Shown: piece by piece, positions 27,682 through 35,450 of the stretch
How positions within the stretch are numbered: the stretch's first letter is position 1
How the letters are laid out: every line of letters starts with the position of its first letter
The notes under the pieces: generated by a model
Seen by the model: the letters and a program-made list of their open reading frames with translations, nothing else
Databases searched by the model: none
What the model was told of the DNA's origin: nothing
Assembly (NCBI GenBank): GCA_029432815.1
Contig: JAROBA010000005.1
Coordinates: 62,001 to 126,000, forward strand
Length of the DNA: 64,000 bases
Origin: Pontiellaceae bacterium B1224
Lineage (GTDB): Bacteria > Verrucomicrobiota > Kiritimatiellia > Kiritimatiellales > Pontiellaceae
Direction of reading: 5' to 3'
Translations under genes and position numbers: made by a program

Positions 27682-29973
27682 TTATTTAAAATTAAAAGTT
27701 GCCATCTGGTTGTCCTGCGAGGACGTACCGACAAACACATCAAATTCACCCGGCTCCACATCGGTCAGCATGTCTGCTCCGGTGAAGGCCAGTTGTTCCG
27801 GCTGGATCACAAACGAAACGGTTTTGGTTTCGCCGGGTTTAAACTCCAGCTTCTGAAAAGCCTTCAGTTCTTTTTCTGGACGAACCACCGAACCGACTTT
27901 GTCTTTAATATAAAGCTGCACGACCTCTTTTGCCGTACGATCACCGGTATTGGTGACATCAACCTGCACCGTCAGTTTCCCACCCTCGGAAAGTTCCGTA
28001 TCGGAAAGCACCAGATCGCCATACTCAAATGTCGTATAGCTCAAGCCATGGCCAAAGGGAAAGAGCGGTCCGTTTTCTGTAAACAAATAGCCTTTACGAT
28101 AGTTAATCGCTTTCTGGCTGTAATGAATCGGCATCTGCCCAATCGAAACCGGGACCGTTGCCGGAAGTTTTCCAGATGGAGAAACCTCGCCCATGACTAT
28201 TTTTGCAATTGCCTGATCGCCGAATTCGCTCAGCTCCCAGCAGTCGACAATCGCATCGGCCTGTTTGGCAATTTCATTAATCGAAAGGGTTCTGCGATGC
28301 TTCAGCACCACGATGACCGGTTTGCCCAGCGCCTTTACCCGGCGCAGCAGTTCATCCTGCGCTCCTACCGGATCAATGCTGTCGCGGTCGCCGATATTCT
28401 CATCCAGAAAATAGGCTTCCTTCGAAGTGTATTCATCGCCGCCTAAAAACAACACTGCAACATCCGCCTGGCGAGCGAGCTCCACCTGCGCCTCCAGTAC
28501 GGACTCCTCCGTATCCAACAGTTTCGGGGCGGTACTGTTTCTATCCGTCAATTCAAAACCCTTGGCCGCGACAAACCGGAAATCATCGCCCGCTGTATTT
28601 TCGAATGCAGCTTGAGCACCTTTGGAAACGAGCGGCCCCAGCAGTGCCACGGTTGTTTCCTGCTCCGCCGTCAGCGGCAAGGTTTCATCTTCATTTTTAA
28701 GCAAAATGATGGCTTCAAGATCCGCCCGCTCTGCGAGCTCCAGCGATGCCGGAGAACGCACGCCGTTCCGAACCTTGGAAACATCGATATAGGGCTGATC
28801 AAACAGGCCGAGCACAAACTTGGTTCGTAACACGCGCCGAACCGAACGATCGATATCTTCTATTAACTCAGGATGATCGTTTACCAATTCCGGCAGCAGC
28901 GCATAGGCGGTGTCGCTGTATAAATCGATATCCATTCCGGCTTCCAACGCCATCATTGCGGCGTCTTCCGGTGTTTCAGCGACATTCATGAAAATATGCA
29001 ACCGGGCAATATCGTTGGCGTCGGAAACCGTATAGCCCTCAAAACCCCACTGATTCCGCAGCACCTCCGTCAGCAACTCTGGATTTGCATGACTGGCCAC
29101 CCCGTTCAGATCTCCGTGCGAGGCCATCACGCCGAGGGCGTTGCCGCGTTGAATACCCGCTTTAAACGGCGGATAAATTTCGTCAATCAATACCCGCGGC
29201 GAAATTTCGATGGAGGCAAAATTACGTCCGCCCTGCACCTGGCCATATCCGGCAAAGTGTTTGACCACCGCACCGATATGCGTGCCGGCTCCCAGCCCGA
29301 CATAGTCCCCCTGCACACCGGTGACAGCGGCCACGACCATTTCCGAGGTCAGATAGGTATCTTCACCACAGGCTTCGCTCATTCTTCCAAACCTTGGATC
29401 GCGGACAATATCGGCTTCCGGCGAATGGCACATGTGCAGCCCACGCAACCGCGCTTCCCGCCCGACCGTATCCCAGACTTCCTTAACCAGATCCACGTTC
29501 CAGGTTGAGGCCAACGAAATCGGGCGACCGAACACGGTGCAGCCCTTCGCATTCACACCGTGATAGGCCTCAATCACAAACAGAGCGGGAATATGAAGCC
29601 GGGTGTTTTCAATGATGTATTGCTGAAGCTGGTTGTTCAGCAGAGCTGATTGTTCTGCAGAATAATTCGCGCCGGGATTTTTGATCCCGGCCACGCCGAG
29701 ATGCAGACGATCCTTGATCGCAGGCGAAAACACCATCTGCCCTTCTTTATTAAGTTTGATCAGGTTGCTGGAATGGAAAATCCGTAGCTGTGCCACTTTT
29801 TCCTCCAGCGTCATACGGCCCAGTAAATCCTCCACCCGCTCATCTGTGGAACGATCCGCATCGAGATAAATTTCTTCAGCTTGCGCAAAAGCGGGAAAAA
29901 CAGAAATGGCGCTTATCATTCCAGCAGCCAGGCTCATTGATACTATTTTTGTAAATCGTGTATGTTTGTTCAT
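27682..29973 (-). CDS. GH3 beta-glycosidase, second copy type
   Basis: 763 residues with signal peptide (ending VFPAFA). It has the classic GH3 order: barrel (~45-375) with MTLEEKVAQL, DIVRDPRFGRMSEACGED and VVKHFAGYG, and nucleophile Asp in YTVSDANDIARL (~317). The alpha/beta sandwich follows (ILLKNEDETLPL), then a fibronectin-like C-terminal domain with FKPGETKTVSF. Specificity cannot be read from sequence. It starts 11 bp after the beta-helix gene and ends 13 bp before the other GH3, so it is clearly co-transcribed with them. Confidence 0.93.
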   Translation of the reverse strand: MNKHTRFTKIVSMSLAAGMISAISVFPAFAQAEEIYLDADRSTDERVEDLLGRMTLEEKVAQLRIFHSSNLIKLNKEGQMVFSPAIKDRLHLGVAGIKNPGANYSAEQSALLNNQLQQYIIENTRLHIPALFVIEAYHGVNAKGCTVFGRPISLASTWNVDLVKEVWDTVGREARLRGLHMCHSPEADIVRDPRFGRMSEACGEDTYLTSEMVVAAVTGVQGDYVGLGAGTHIGAVVKHFAGYGQVQGGRNFASIEISPRVLIDEIYPPFKAGIQRGNALGVMASHGDLNGVASHANPELLTEVLRNQWGFEGYTVSDANDIARLHIFMNVAETPEDAAMMALEAGMDIDLYSDTAYALLPELVNDHPELIEDIDRSVRRVLRTKFVLGLFDQPYIDVSKVRNGVRSPASLELAERADLEAIILLKNEDETLPLTAEQETTVALLGPLVSKGAQAAFENTAGDDFRFVAAKGFELTDRNSTAPKLLDTEESVLEAQVELARQADVAVLFLGGDEYTSKEAYFLDENIGDRDSIDPVGAQDELLRRVKALGKPVIVVLKHRRTLSINEIAKQADAIVDCWELSEFGDQAIAKIVMGEVSPSGKLPATVPVSIGQMPIHYSQKAINYRKGYLFTENGPLFPFGHGLSYTTFEYGDLVLSDTELSEGGKLTVQVDVTNTGDRTAKEVVQLYIKDKVGSVVRPEKELKAFQKLEFKPGETKTVSFVIQPEQLAFTGADMLTDVEPGEFDVFVGTSSQDNQMATFNFK

Positions 29974-29984
29974 TTGCTATCCAT

Positions 29985-31469
29985 TTAACGTTTCACTTGC
30001 TGCTGAGAAGTACTCTCCAGCGCACCGAGATCGGCCGGGCTATTTCCTATCGGATTTCCCAGAATATCAACATCACAACGTCCGTCAATTTCAAGCCCCG
30101 CATTAATACCTTCGGAGCCGGGTTTCAACTGATACCCACTGAGCTGCTCCATTGTTTTTAAATCGATGTCCGTTCCGGCCTTTCCCGGCTTAAGAAATTC
30201 CGGATCCATCTGAACGGCCTGCGTTTCTGATGAATGCGGCTCAATGTTGAAATAGAGGTTGTTTCGGAAAACCGTATTCACACCTTCCGCATTGTAACCC
30301 CACGATCCTTCCCCTTCGAAATAGAAAATATTATTTTCAAACCGGGTATTAATGGGGGTCCGGTTTTCAGCAAAAACCTGTACATCCAATCCCTTCCTTA
30401 CGAAATGGGTATTGTTATAGATATGCACATTTTCGGCACTTTCCTCCCTTTCAAACCCGTAGAAATAGATGCCCCTGATATCATTTTGGCTCACATTGTA
30501 GCGGATGACGACATTCCGGGTGGGCCGTTTCATGATGCCGCAAAACCATTCATTATCATGGCTGTAGTTATATTGAATAAATGTATTCACGCAGTTGTAG
30601 TCGGCATCGAAACCACCGCGATCCATCCCGTCATCCCCTACGTTTCCATAGGCTTCGTTATACTGGATGATCATACCGTCCGTATTGAAACAGAAAATGC
30701 TGTGTCCGGTGTCGTGCCGGCTGCTGTTCGCCAGGGTATTAAATTCATAGACCGCATCTTTGCTCACGCGAGCAATGATGTTATTCCGTCCGGTTGTATC
30801 GACCTTGTTCCCGGCCACATAAACGCGCGTCCAGAGGTTTCTGATTTTCTCGCCATCTTCCAGCAGATCAACCTCGGCGCAATTGGAATCATTTCCGATT
30901 CCAACGCCCCCTATATTTTCAATGCGGTTATTCGTGATACGCAGATCGTCGATATTGGTTCTCTTCGATTTTGTCACATGAACGTGAATGCCCCCCCGCC
31001 GTTTCCCGGCCACCTCACCGTTCACATCGTGCACGTAACAGTCGTTGATATAGATGTGGCGAAAGGTTTCGTCATTCCCTTTTTCCACGAGCACATAGAT
31101 GCCGAATAGATCACCCTGATCTTTGCTGCTCCCATCCGTATTGGTAATTTCCAACCCCTGGATTTCCCAGAACGACGGATTTTTCAGCATCAAGCCCGCC
31201 GTATGCTCACCTTTGGCATGAATGCGCGGACGCGCTCCCTGTCCATAAGCATCGATCCGGATGGGCGCTTCCTCGGAGCCATTGCCCTGCGGCGCGAGCA
31301 TGCCCGAAAACTGCATTCCGCGTCGCAGCAGAATGGCATCGCCAGGTTGCATTTCAATCTGACTGATTGCATCAAATTTCCGTTGCGAATCAACCTGATA
31401 GTCCCGCGCAAAGCAGCTTGTGGTTGCCACAACACAGAAAGTTAATAAATGTACATTTAATTTTTTCAT
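29985..31469 (-). CDS. Exported right-handed beta-helix protein (lyase-like)
   Basis: 494 residues with signal peptide (ending SCFA). The opening module (~25-95: FDAISQIEMQPGDAILLRRG, FSGMLAPQGNGSEEAPI) is the usual N-cap of exported beta-helix lyases and sugar hydrolases. PbH1 repeats fill ~95-400, with NTDGSS, HDVNGEVAG, RTNIDDLRITNNRIE, IIQYNEAYGNVGDDG, DRGGFDADYNC and YNYSHDNEWFCG. The function is probably cleavage or epimerisation of a sugar polymer; no family number is certain. The same domain is repeated at the N-terminus of 60932-63343 and the C-terminus of 54659-57982, with the shared cores GGFDADYN and NYSHDN. Its ATG overlaps the sulfatase stop (TAATG); the next GH3 is 11 bp on. 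Confidence 0.82.
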   Translation of the reverse strand: MKKLNVHLLTFCVVATTSCFARDYQVDSQRKFDAISQIEMQPGDAILLRRGMQFSGMLAPQGNGSEEAPIRIDAYGQGARPRIHAKGEHTAGLMLKNPSFWEIQGLEITNTDGSSKDQGDLFGIYVLVEKGNDETFRHIYINDCYVHDVNGEVAGKRRGGIHVHVTKSKRTNIDDLRITNNRIENIGGVGIGNDSNCAEVDLLEDGEKIRNLWTRVYVAGNKVDTTGRNNIIARVSKDAVYEFNTLANSSRHDTGHSIFCFNTDGMIIQYNEAYGNVGDDGMDRGGFDADYNCVNTFIQYNYSHDNEWFCGIMKRPTRNVVIRYNVSQNDIRGIYFYGFEREESAENVHIYNNTHFVRKGLDVQVFAENRTPINTRFENNIFYFEGEGSWGYNAEGVNTVFRNNLYFNIEPHSSETQAVQMDPEFLKPGKAGTDIDLKTMEQLSGYQLKPGSEGINAGLEIDGRCDVDILGNPIGNSPADLGALESTSQQQVKR

Positions 31470-32893
31470 TAGTATGCGTAGTCCGCTCCATCGCGACTCA
31501 GCTGGCAGCTGGTTTCAATCTCAGCACGCTTCTTCATCATCGCATCGAAACGTTCGGGCATTTTTTTAGACAGATCGGTTGTTTCGCCAGGATCATTCTT
31601 CAAATCAAACAGGAAGGTTTCCCCACCACCTTTGGCAGCAGTGGTCACCAGTTTATAGTCCCCGCTGATCAACACCTTGCCATCCGTTCCCTGATACAAT
31701 CGGCGATAGCCGAAAAACAGGTCCCGTCCTCGTTCCGAAACCTCACCGTTAATCACCGGCATCAGATCGATGCCGTCAATCGGAAGTTTCGATTTAAATT
31801 TATAACCGGCCAGTTTTCCAATGGTTGGAACAAAATCGACGGTGGAGCAGCGCACTTCCGTTGTGGTACCCGGTTCGATGACGCCCGGCCATTCAGCGCA
31901 GGCCGGCACCAGCAGGCCGCCTTCATACATGGTGTGCTTGTGTCCTTTGAACGGCCCCGCTGAAGCAATTCCTTTTCTTGCCAGCGGATCTGCCGGTCCG
32001 TTGTCGCTGCAGAAAAACAGGATGGTATTTTTTTCAATGCCCAGTTTCCGAAGCTCGGAACGCAGACGACCGATCTGATCATCCATGGCTGTGATGCATC
32101 CATAATAATTCTGCCGCAGGTTTCCAGCCTCTGGATACATTTTAAGATATTCCTCGCCGGCCACTACCGGCTCATGCGGTGTATGAAACCAGACCGTGGC
32201 CAAAAACGGGCGATCCTTGTTCTTTTCAATGAAAGGTATTACGCGATCCATTATGACGCGACTGTCATCGCCACTGATATTCTCGCGCACTTCTTCGCCA
32301 TTCTGCACATAGGGAAAACCGCCCTTCCAAGGTTCTCCGCCGAGGTCAACCTTTCCTGACCCCCAGCCTTTCCACCCTTTGGGTGTGATGCCCGGATTAT
32401 AGGTCGGGACCGCGCTGGTGGTGGCAAACCATTCGTCGTAGCCATGGTGCGAAGGGGGGGAATAGAAACCGCGTGTACCGAAATCGTCTTCACGCACCCA
32501 GCCCATATGCCACTTACCGAAAAAGGCCGTTGCATAGCCCTGCTTCTTCAGCATTTCCGCCACCGTGGTTTCCCCCACACGCATGCCTCCGGTGTGCGCC
32601 GCGAGAATGCCAAAACGAAACGGGTAGCGTCCCGTCAGACAGCTTCCGCGTGTTGGCGAGCAGAGCGGTGCTGCGGCATAGAACCGGTCAAAGCGAACCC
32701 CGCTCTCGGCCATATTATCAAGATTCGGTGTCAGCAACTCCGGATGGCCGTTAAAGCCGACATCGCCCCAGCCTTGATCATCACTCATGATCATGATGAT
32801 GTTCGGGTCTTTGTCCGCTTTACGAGCCGCTGATACAACCATAACACTGCTCACACACATGCAGCCCAGCAATAGAATCCGTTTACCTTTCAT
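31469..32893 (-). CDS. Exported sulfatase, arylsulfatase A-like (type I)
   Basis: 474 residues with signal peptide (ending VVSA). The metal site MIMSDDQGWGDVGFNGHP (~33-50) and the standard formylglycine motif CSPTRGSCLTG (~78-88) are intact. GKWHMGWVREDD (~122), FHTPHEPVV (~237), CSDNGPADP (~295) and a typical C-terminal DLKNDPGETTDLS complete the fold. It should hydrolyse sulfate esters from the polysaccharide and is first gene of the ten-gene run. Upstream lie a TGTCC-N20 promoter-like element (33000-33032) and two palindromes (32952-32996). One palindrome of the dispersed 15-bp type (31816) is read as VPTIGK. Activation depends on a formylglycine-generating enzyme not seen in this window. 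Confidence 0.95.
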   Translation of the reverse strand: MKGKRILLLGCMCVSSVMVVSAARKADKDPNIIMIMSDDQGWGDVGFNGHPELLTPNLDNMAESGVRFDRFYAAAPLCSPTRGSCLTGRYPFRFGILAAHTGGMRVGETTVAEMLKKQGYATAFFGKWHMGWVREDDFGTRGFYSPPSHHGYDEWFATTSAVPTYNPGITPKGWKGWGSGKVDLGGEPWKGGFPYVQNGEEVRENISGDDSRVIMDRVIPFIEKNKDRPFLATVWFHTPHEPVVAGEEYLKMYPEAGNLRQNYYGCITAMDDQIGRLRSELRKLGIEKNTILFFCSDNGPADPLARKGIASAGPFKGHKHTMYEGGLLVPACAEWPGVIEPGTTTEVRCSTVDFVPTIGKLAGYKFKSKLPIDGIDLMPVINGEVSERGRDLFFGYRRLYQGTDGKVLISGDYKLVTTAAKGGGETFLFDLKNDPGETTDLSKKMPERFDAMMKKRAEIETSCQLSRDGADYAY

Positions 32894-32951
32894 GTCGTTT
32901 TTCCTATTTCTCTATTTGTAAATCACCGCACCAACCATCGGATCGAATATC

Positions 32952-32996
32952 GTACGTTATGTGATTTGGTCACCAAACGTACAATGATGCATTGTA
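32952..32996. promoter_or_regulatory. Nested palindromes upstream of the ten-gene run
   Basis: GTACGTT (32952-32958) pairs with AACGTAC (32976-32982). Inside it TTTGGTCACCAAA (32965-32977) is a perfect 13-bp palindrome, and directly after it TACAATG-ATG-CATTGTA (32980-32996) is a second one. They lie between the promoter-like element and the sulfatase start, a usual place for repressor binding. Confidence 0.55.
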
Positions 32997-32999
32997 TAC

Positions 33000-33032
33000 A
33001 CTTATTATCCTTCGAGGTAGCTTATTGGGACA
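33000..33032 (-). promoter_or_regulatory. TGTCC-N20 promoter-like element of the ten-gene run
   Basis: On the minus strand TGTCCCAAT is followed, 20 nt after TGTCC, by TAATAAGT. This matches the elements at 37787, 39834, 40691, 43892 and 53846. About 107 bp before the sulfatase ATG. Confidence 0.6.
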
Positions 33033-33075
33033 CATAAGCAGCTATTTTGATGATACTGCTGCCGCATCCCGTCAC

Positions 33076-35328
33076 CTACTCCATTTCAACTTTAATACGG
33101 TAGAAACCAACACCGCCGACTTGATGATCGGTATCGGCCCAGCTGCTTTGAGCATAGTCGATTCCATTGGTTACCATCTGCCAGTCGTTGGTTAAGTGAT
33201 CCGTCCAGTAGACGCTGTATACACGCCCCGAAACAGAGAGCCAATCGATCGAAAATCCTGCTTCACCTGAATTACCTTCATTGATCTCAAATACGGCATA
33301 TGGATTATTCGGGTCGGTCCCGGCAATAAACTCAGCCCAGTTGTCATATCCGTCCAGGTCGCTATCTACCGTATTACCGGGATACCCTCCGGGAAAATGA
33401 TAAGCAATCCACTCGGATTTTCCTTCATATGCAGGGAAAAGCTGAATCGCTGTAATCTGACCTTCGGAGGTTGCTGAGGCCCCTCCGTTCGCTGCAGAGT
33501 AGTACGTACAAAAAAGGTATTTACTGCCATCATCATCCACAAAGACCGCCGCCATGCCCATGGAGCTCGGATCGGCAAAATCATCCGGGTCGGCGCCGGG
33601 ATTTACGGATTGAACCGCATCCATGATTTCATCATCTGTAACCACCACATCGAATATATATTGTCCTTCATCATCTTTAGCCACAGTCCATTGCTGGAAA
33701 TCAGGATTACTGAGGTCAAGAACGATCCGGTATACGTCATCATACAAATCCGAGGCCCCCACCTCCCGTACATAGAAAAAGATTTCCAACTGCTCTTTCT
33801 CGGGCATTACATTCATACTGCAATGGTTTATCCGCAAGCTGTTATCTTCTTCGGTCTCACTAAAGATGCGCATACCGGGGTGCGGGTTATTCGGGTGGTT
33901 TTCAAAGGCGGACGAGGCCAGAAATGTGGCCGCCGGGGAATAATAGGAATCCTGCCCAGCGGGATGCGCATCATTGTACCACAGGTCACTTGGCGTCGTA
34001 TCGGGCGTCCATGCCATATAGAAGGGCTCAGCCTTTGACGTTTCAGGATCATCAGCAGGCGGTGCCCACGGGTCGGAGGGGTCCGGCGCCATCGCCATAA
34101 TCGCGCGTTTAGACAGCGAGTAATAGTTGCCCTTGTATTCAAACACATGTTGATAGACATCGCCGAGGACCACCTCCCGCGTGACACCATCAAATGTCAC
34201 CGTCACCGGGCCGTACCCCTCCTCTCCACCCGCCTCAATCGGATCGTTAAAGTTCAGGCCCCAATGGCTCGTAGCCACAAAGTTGGCATGCTGCTGCGGA
34301 ACGTTTTGCCCCCCATCGGTCGAGGTGGATGACTGGTTCTTACCATGGAAATACATGATGATCTGTTGATTGACGTCATCCACATGAACATCCGGCGAAA
34401 ATACGTGATCATAGTCATCACGCGTTGCATCTGAGTCAGTATCAAATACCCCCCTGCGGGCGTTTCCGTTATAGGTGCCGCCCAAATTAAACTCCGTCCA
34501 GGGGCTTTCCAGCGTCTCGGCCCATTTCAGTTGAATATGCTGGCCGGTGTGGTTCGCGAAATACATATAGTAGATCGCATTGGTGGCGGCCCGCTCCGAC
34601 AATGGAACCCAATCCGGCACGCGGATCACCGATGGATTGGCCGAATTTCCGATTGAACGATCGGCAATGACCGCTCCGCCAGCCACCAACTCAAAATCGT
34701 AGGCTTTATTGGTTGTTGATTCAGGTGGTTCAGTCAGATCCGTCGGACTCGTAGCTACTGTAATACTTGTAATTCGAGCGCTGTCGCCGGCCGTTCCCGG
34801 TGCAAAACTTAAATTAAGTGTGGAACCGGCTGTAACAAAGTTGGTTCCCAAACTATGAGTGCCATTCCCATCGCCCACGGTTATATCAGCAAATTCATCT
34901 GTTAGAGACGCAAGGGTGAAAGAACTCCCGCTATCCATACTGTTCAGCACCATGCTGACCAAATAGACGTTGGTGCTGAAGGCAAACTCCCATGCCTCTA
35001 GAGATTCGAAGTTAATGGTTGCGACCTCTTCCGAAGATGAATTAATTCCTAACCCGCCGCTGCTTCCTACGGTCGTATAATGGTCTATTTCGCCACCGGC
35101 TGAGAGACGGGTTCCATCTGTACCAATCACATCGATGTTTGTGAGTGTGACTCCGCCCACGGAGGCCGTTGCGCCGATGCCACCGAGAGCATGATCAGGA
35201 CCGCCGTCAAGATAGCCCTCATTCACGAAGGTATAGGTGATGGGCTCTGCACTTCCGGTTACTGCGGTAAAGACAGCGACCGACATTGCCAATGTAACAC
35301 CCCATTTTTTTGTATTGAAGTTAATCAT
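33076..35328 (-). CDS. Exported beta-propeller protein flanked by recurrent module and TSP3-type tail
   Basis: 750 residues with signal peptide (ending TGSA). Residues ~28-200 are the recurrent module of this window (YLDGG...GVTLTNIDVIGTDGTRLS, LGINSSSEE, WEFAFSTNVYLVSM, SLGTNFVTAGSTL). Residues ~215-620 resemble a five-bladed propeller of the GH43/GH117 kind (SVIRVPDWVP, YYMYFANHTGQHIQL, DHVFSPDVHVDD, FYMAWTPD, RINHCSMNVMPE); catalytic residues are not certain. A TSP3 stretch (SDLDGYDNWAEFIAGTDPNNP, split by me at about 650) and tail ending FYRIKVEME close the protein. It may be a glycosidase carried on a surface module. It has its own upstream gap with an exact palindrome copy, and no TGTCC-N20 element. 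Confidence 0.65.
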   Translation of the reverse strand: MINFNTKKWGVTLAMSVAVFTAVTGSAEPITYTFVNEGYLDGGPDHALGGIGATASVGGVTLTNIDVIGTDGTRLSAGGEIDHYTTVGSSGGLGINSSSEEVATINFESLEAWEFAFSTNVYLVSMVLNSMDSGSSFTLASLTDEFADITVGDGNGTHSLGTNFVTAGSTLNLSFAPGTAGDSARITSITVATSPTDLTEPPESTTNKAYDFELVAGGAVIADRSIGNSANPSVIRVPDWVPLSERAATNAIYYMYFANHTGQHIQLKWAETLESPWTEFNLGGTYNGNARRGVFDTDSDATRDDYDHVFSPDVHVDDVNQQIIMYFHGKNQSSTSTDGGQNVPQQHANFVATSHWGLNFNDPIEAGGEEGYGPVTVTFDGVTREVVLGDVYQHVFEYKGNYYSLSKRAIMAMAPDPSDPWAPPADDPETSKAEPFYMAWTPDTTPSDLWYNDAHPAGQDSYYSPAATFLASSAFENHPNNPHPGMRIFSETEEDNSLRINHCSMNVMPEKEQLEIFFYVREVGASDLYDDVYRIVLDLSNPDFQQWTVAKDDEGQYIFDVVVTDDEIMDAVQSVNPGADPDDFADPSSMGMAAVFVDDDGSKYLFCTYYSAANGGASATSEGQITAIQLFPAYEGKSEWIAYHFPGGYPGNTVDSDLDGYDNWAEFIAGTDPNNPYAVFEINEGNSGEAGFSIDWLSVSGRVYSVYWTDHLTNDWQMVTNGIDYAQSSWADTDHQVGGVGFYRIKVEME

Positions 35329-35347
35329 AAACTGGTTTCTACCGTGC

Positions 35348-35362
35348 TTCCAATGGTTGGAA
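35348..35362. repeat. 15-bp palindrome copy, non-coding
   Basis: TTCCAATGGTTGGAA, exact, 20 bp upstream of the start of the 33076-35328 gene and 40 bp after the neighbouring terminator. Same 15 bases as the coding copy at 31816. Confidence 0.75.
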
Positions 35363-35402
35363 ATTTCGACTCACCCCGTTCGAATCAGTCGTATTACACA
35401 AA

Positions 35403-35431
35403 ATCAGGCTGGCGCATAACGCCAGCCTGAT
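35403..35431 (-). terminator. Rho-independent terminator of the 35451-37703 gene
   Basis: ATCAGGCTGGCG and CGCCAGCCTGAT form a perfect 12-bp stem with a 5-nt loop, 20 bp after the stop codon. On the minus strand the stem is followed by TTTGTG, a short U-tract. Confidence 0.8.
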
Positions 35432-35450
35432 CGCTCAAGAACCCAGGTTT

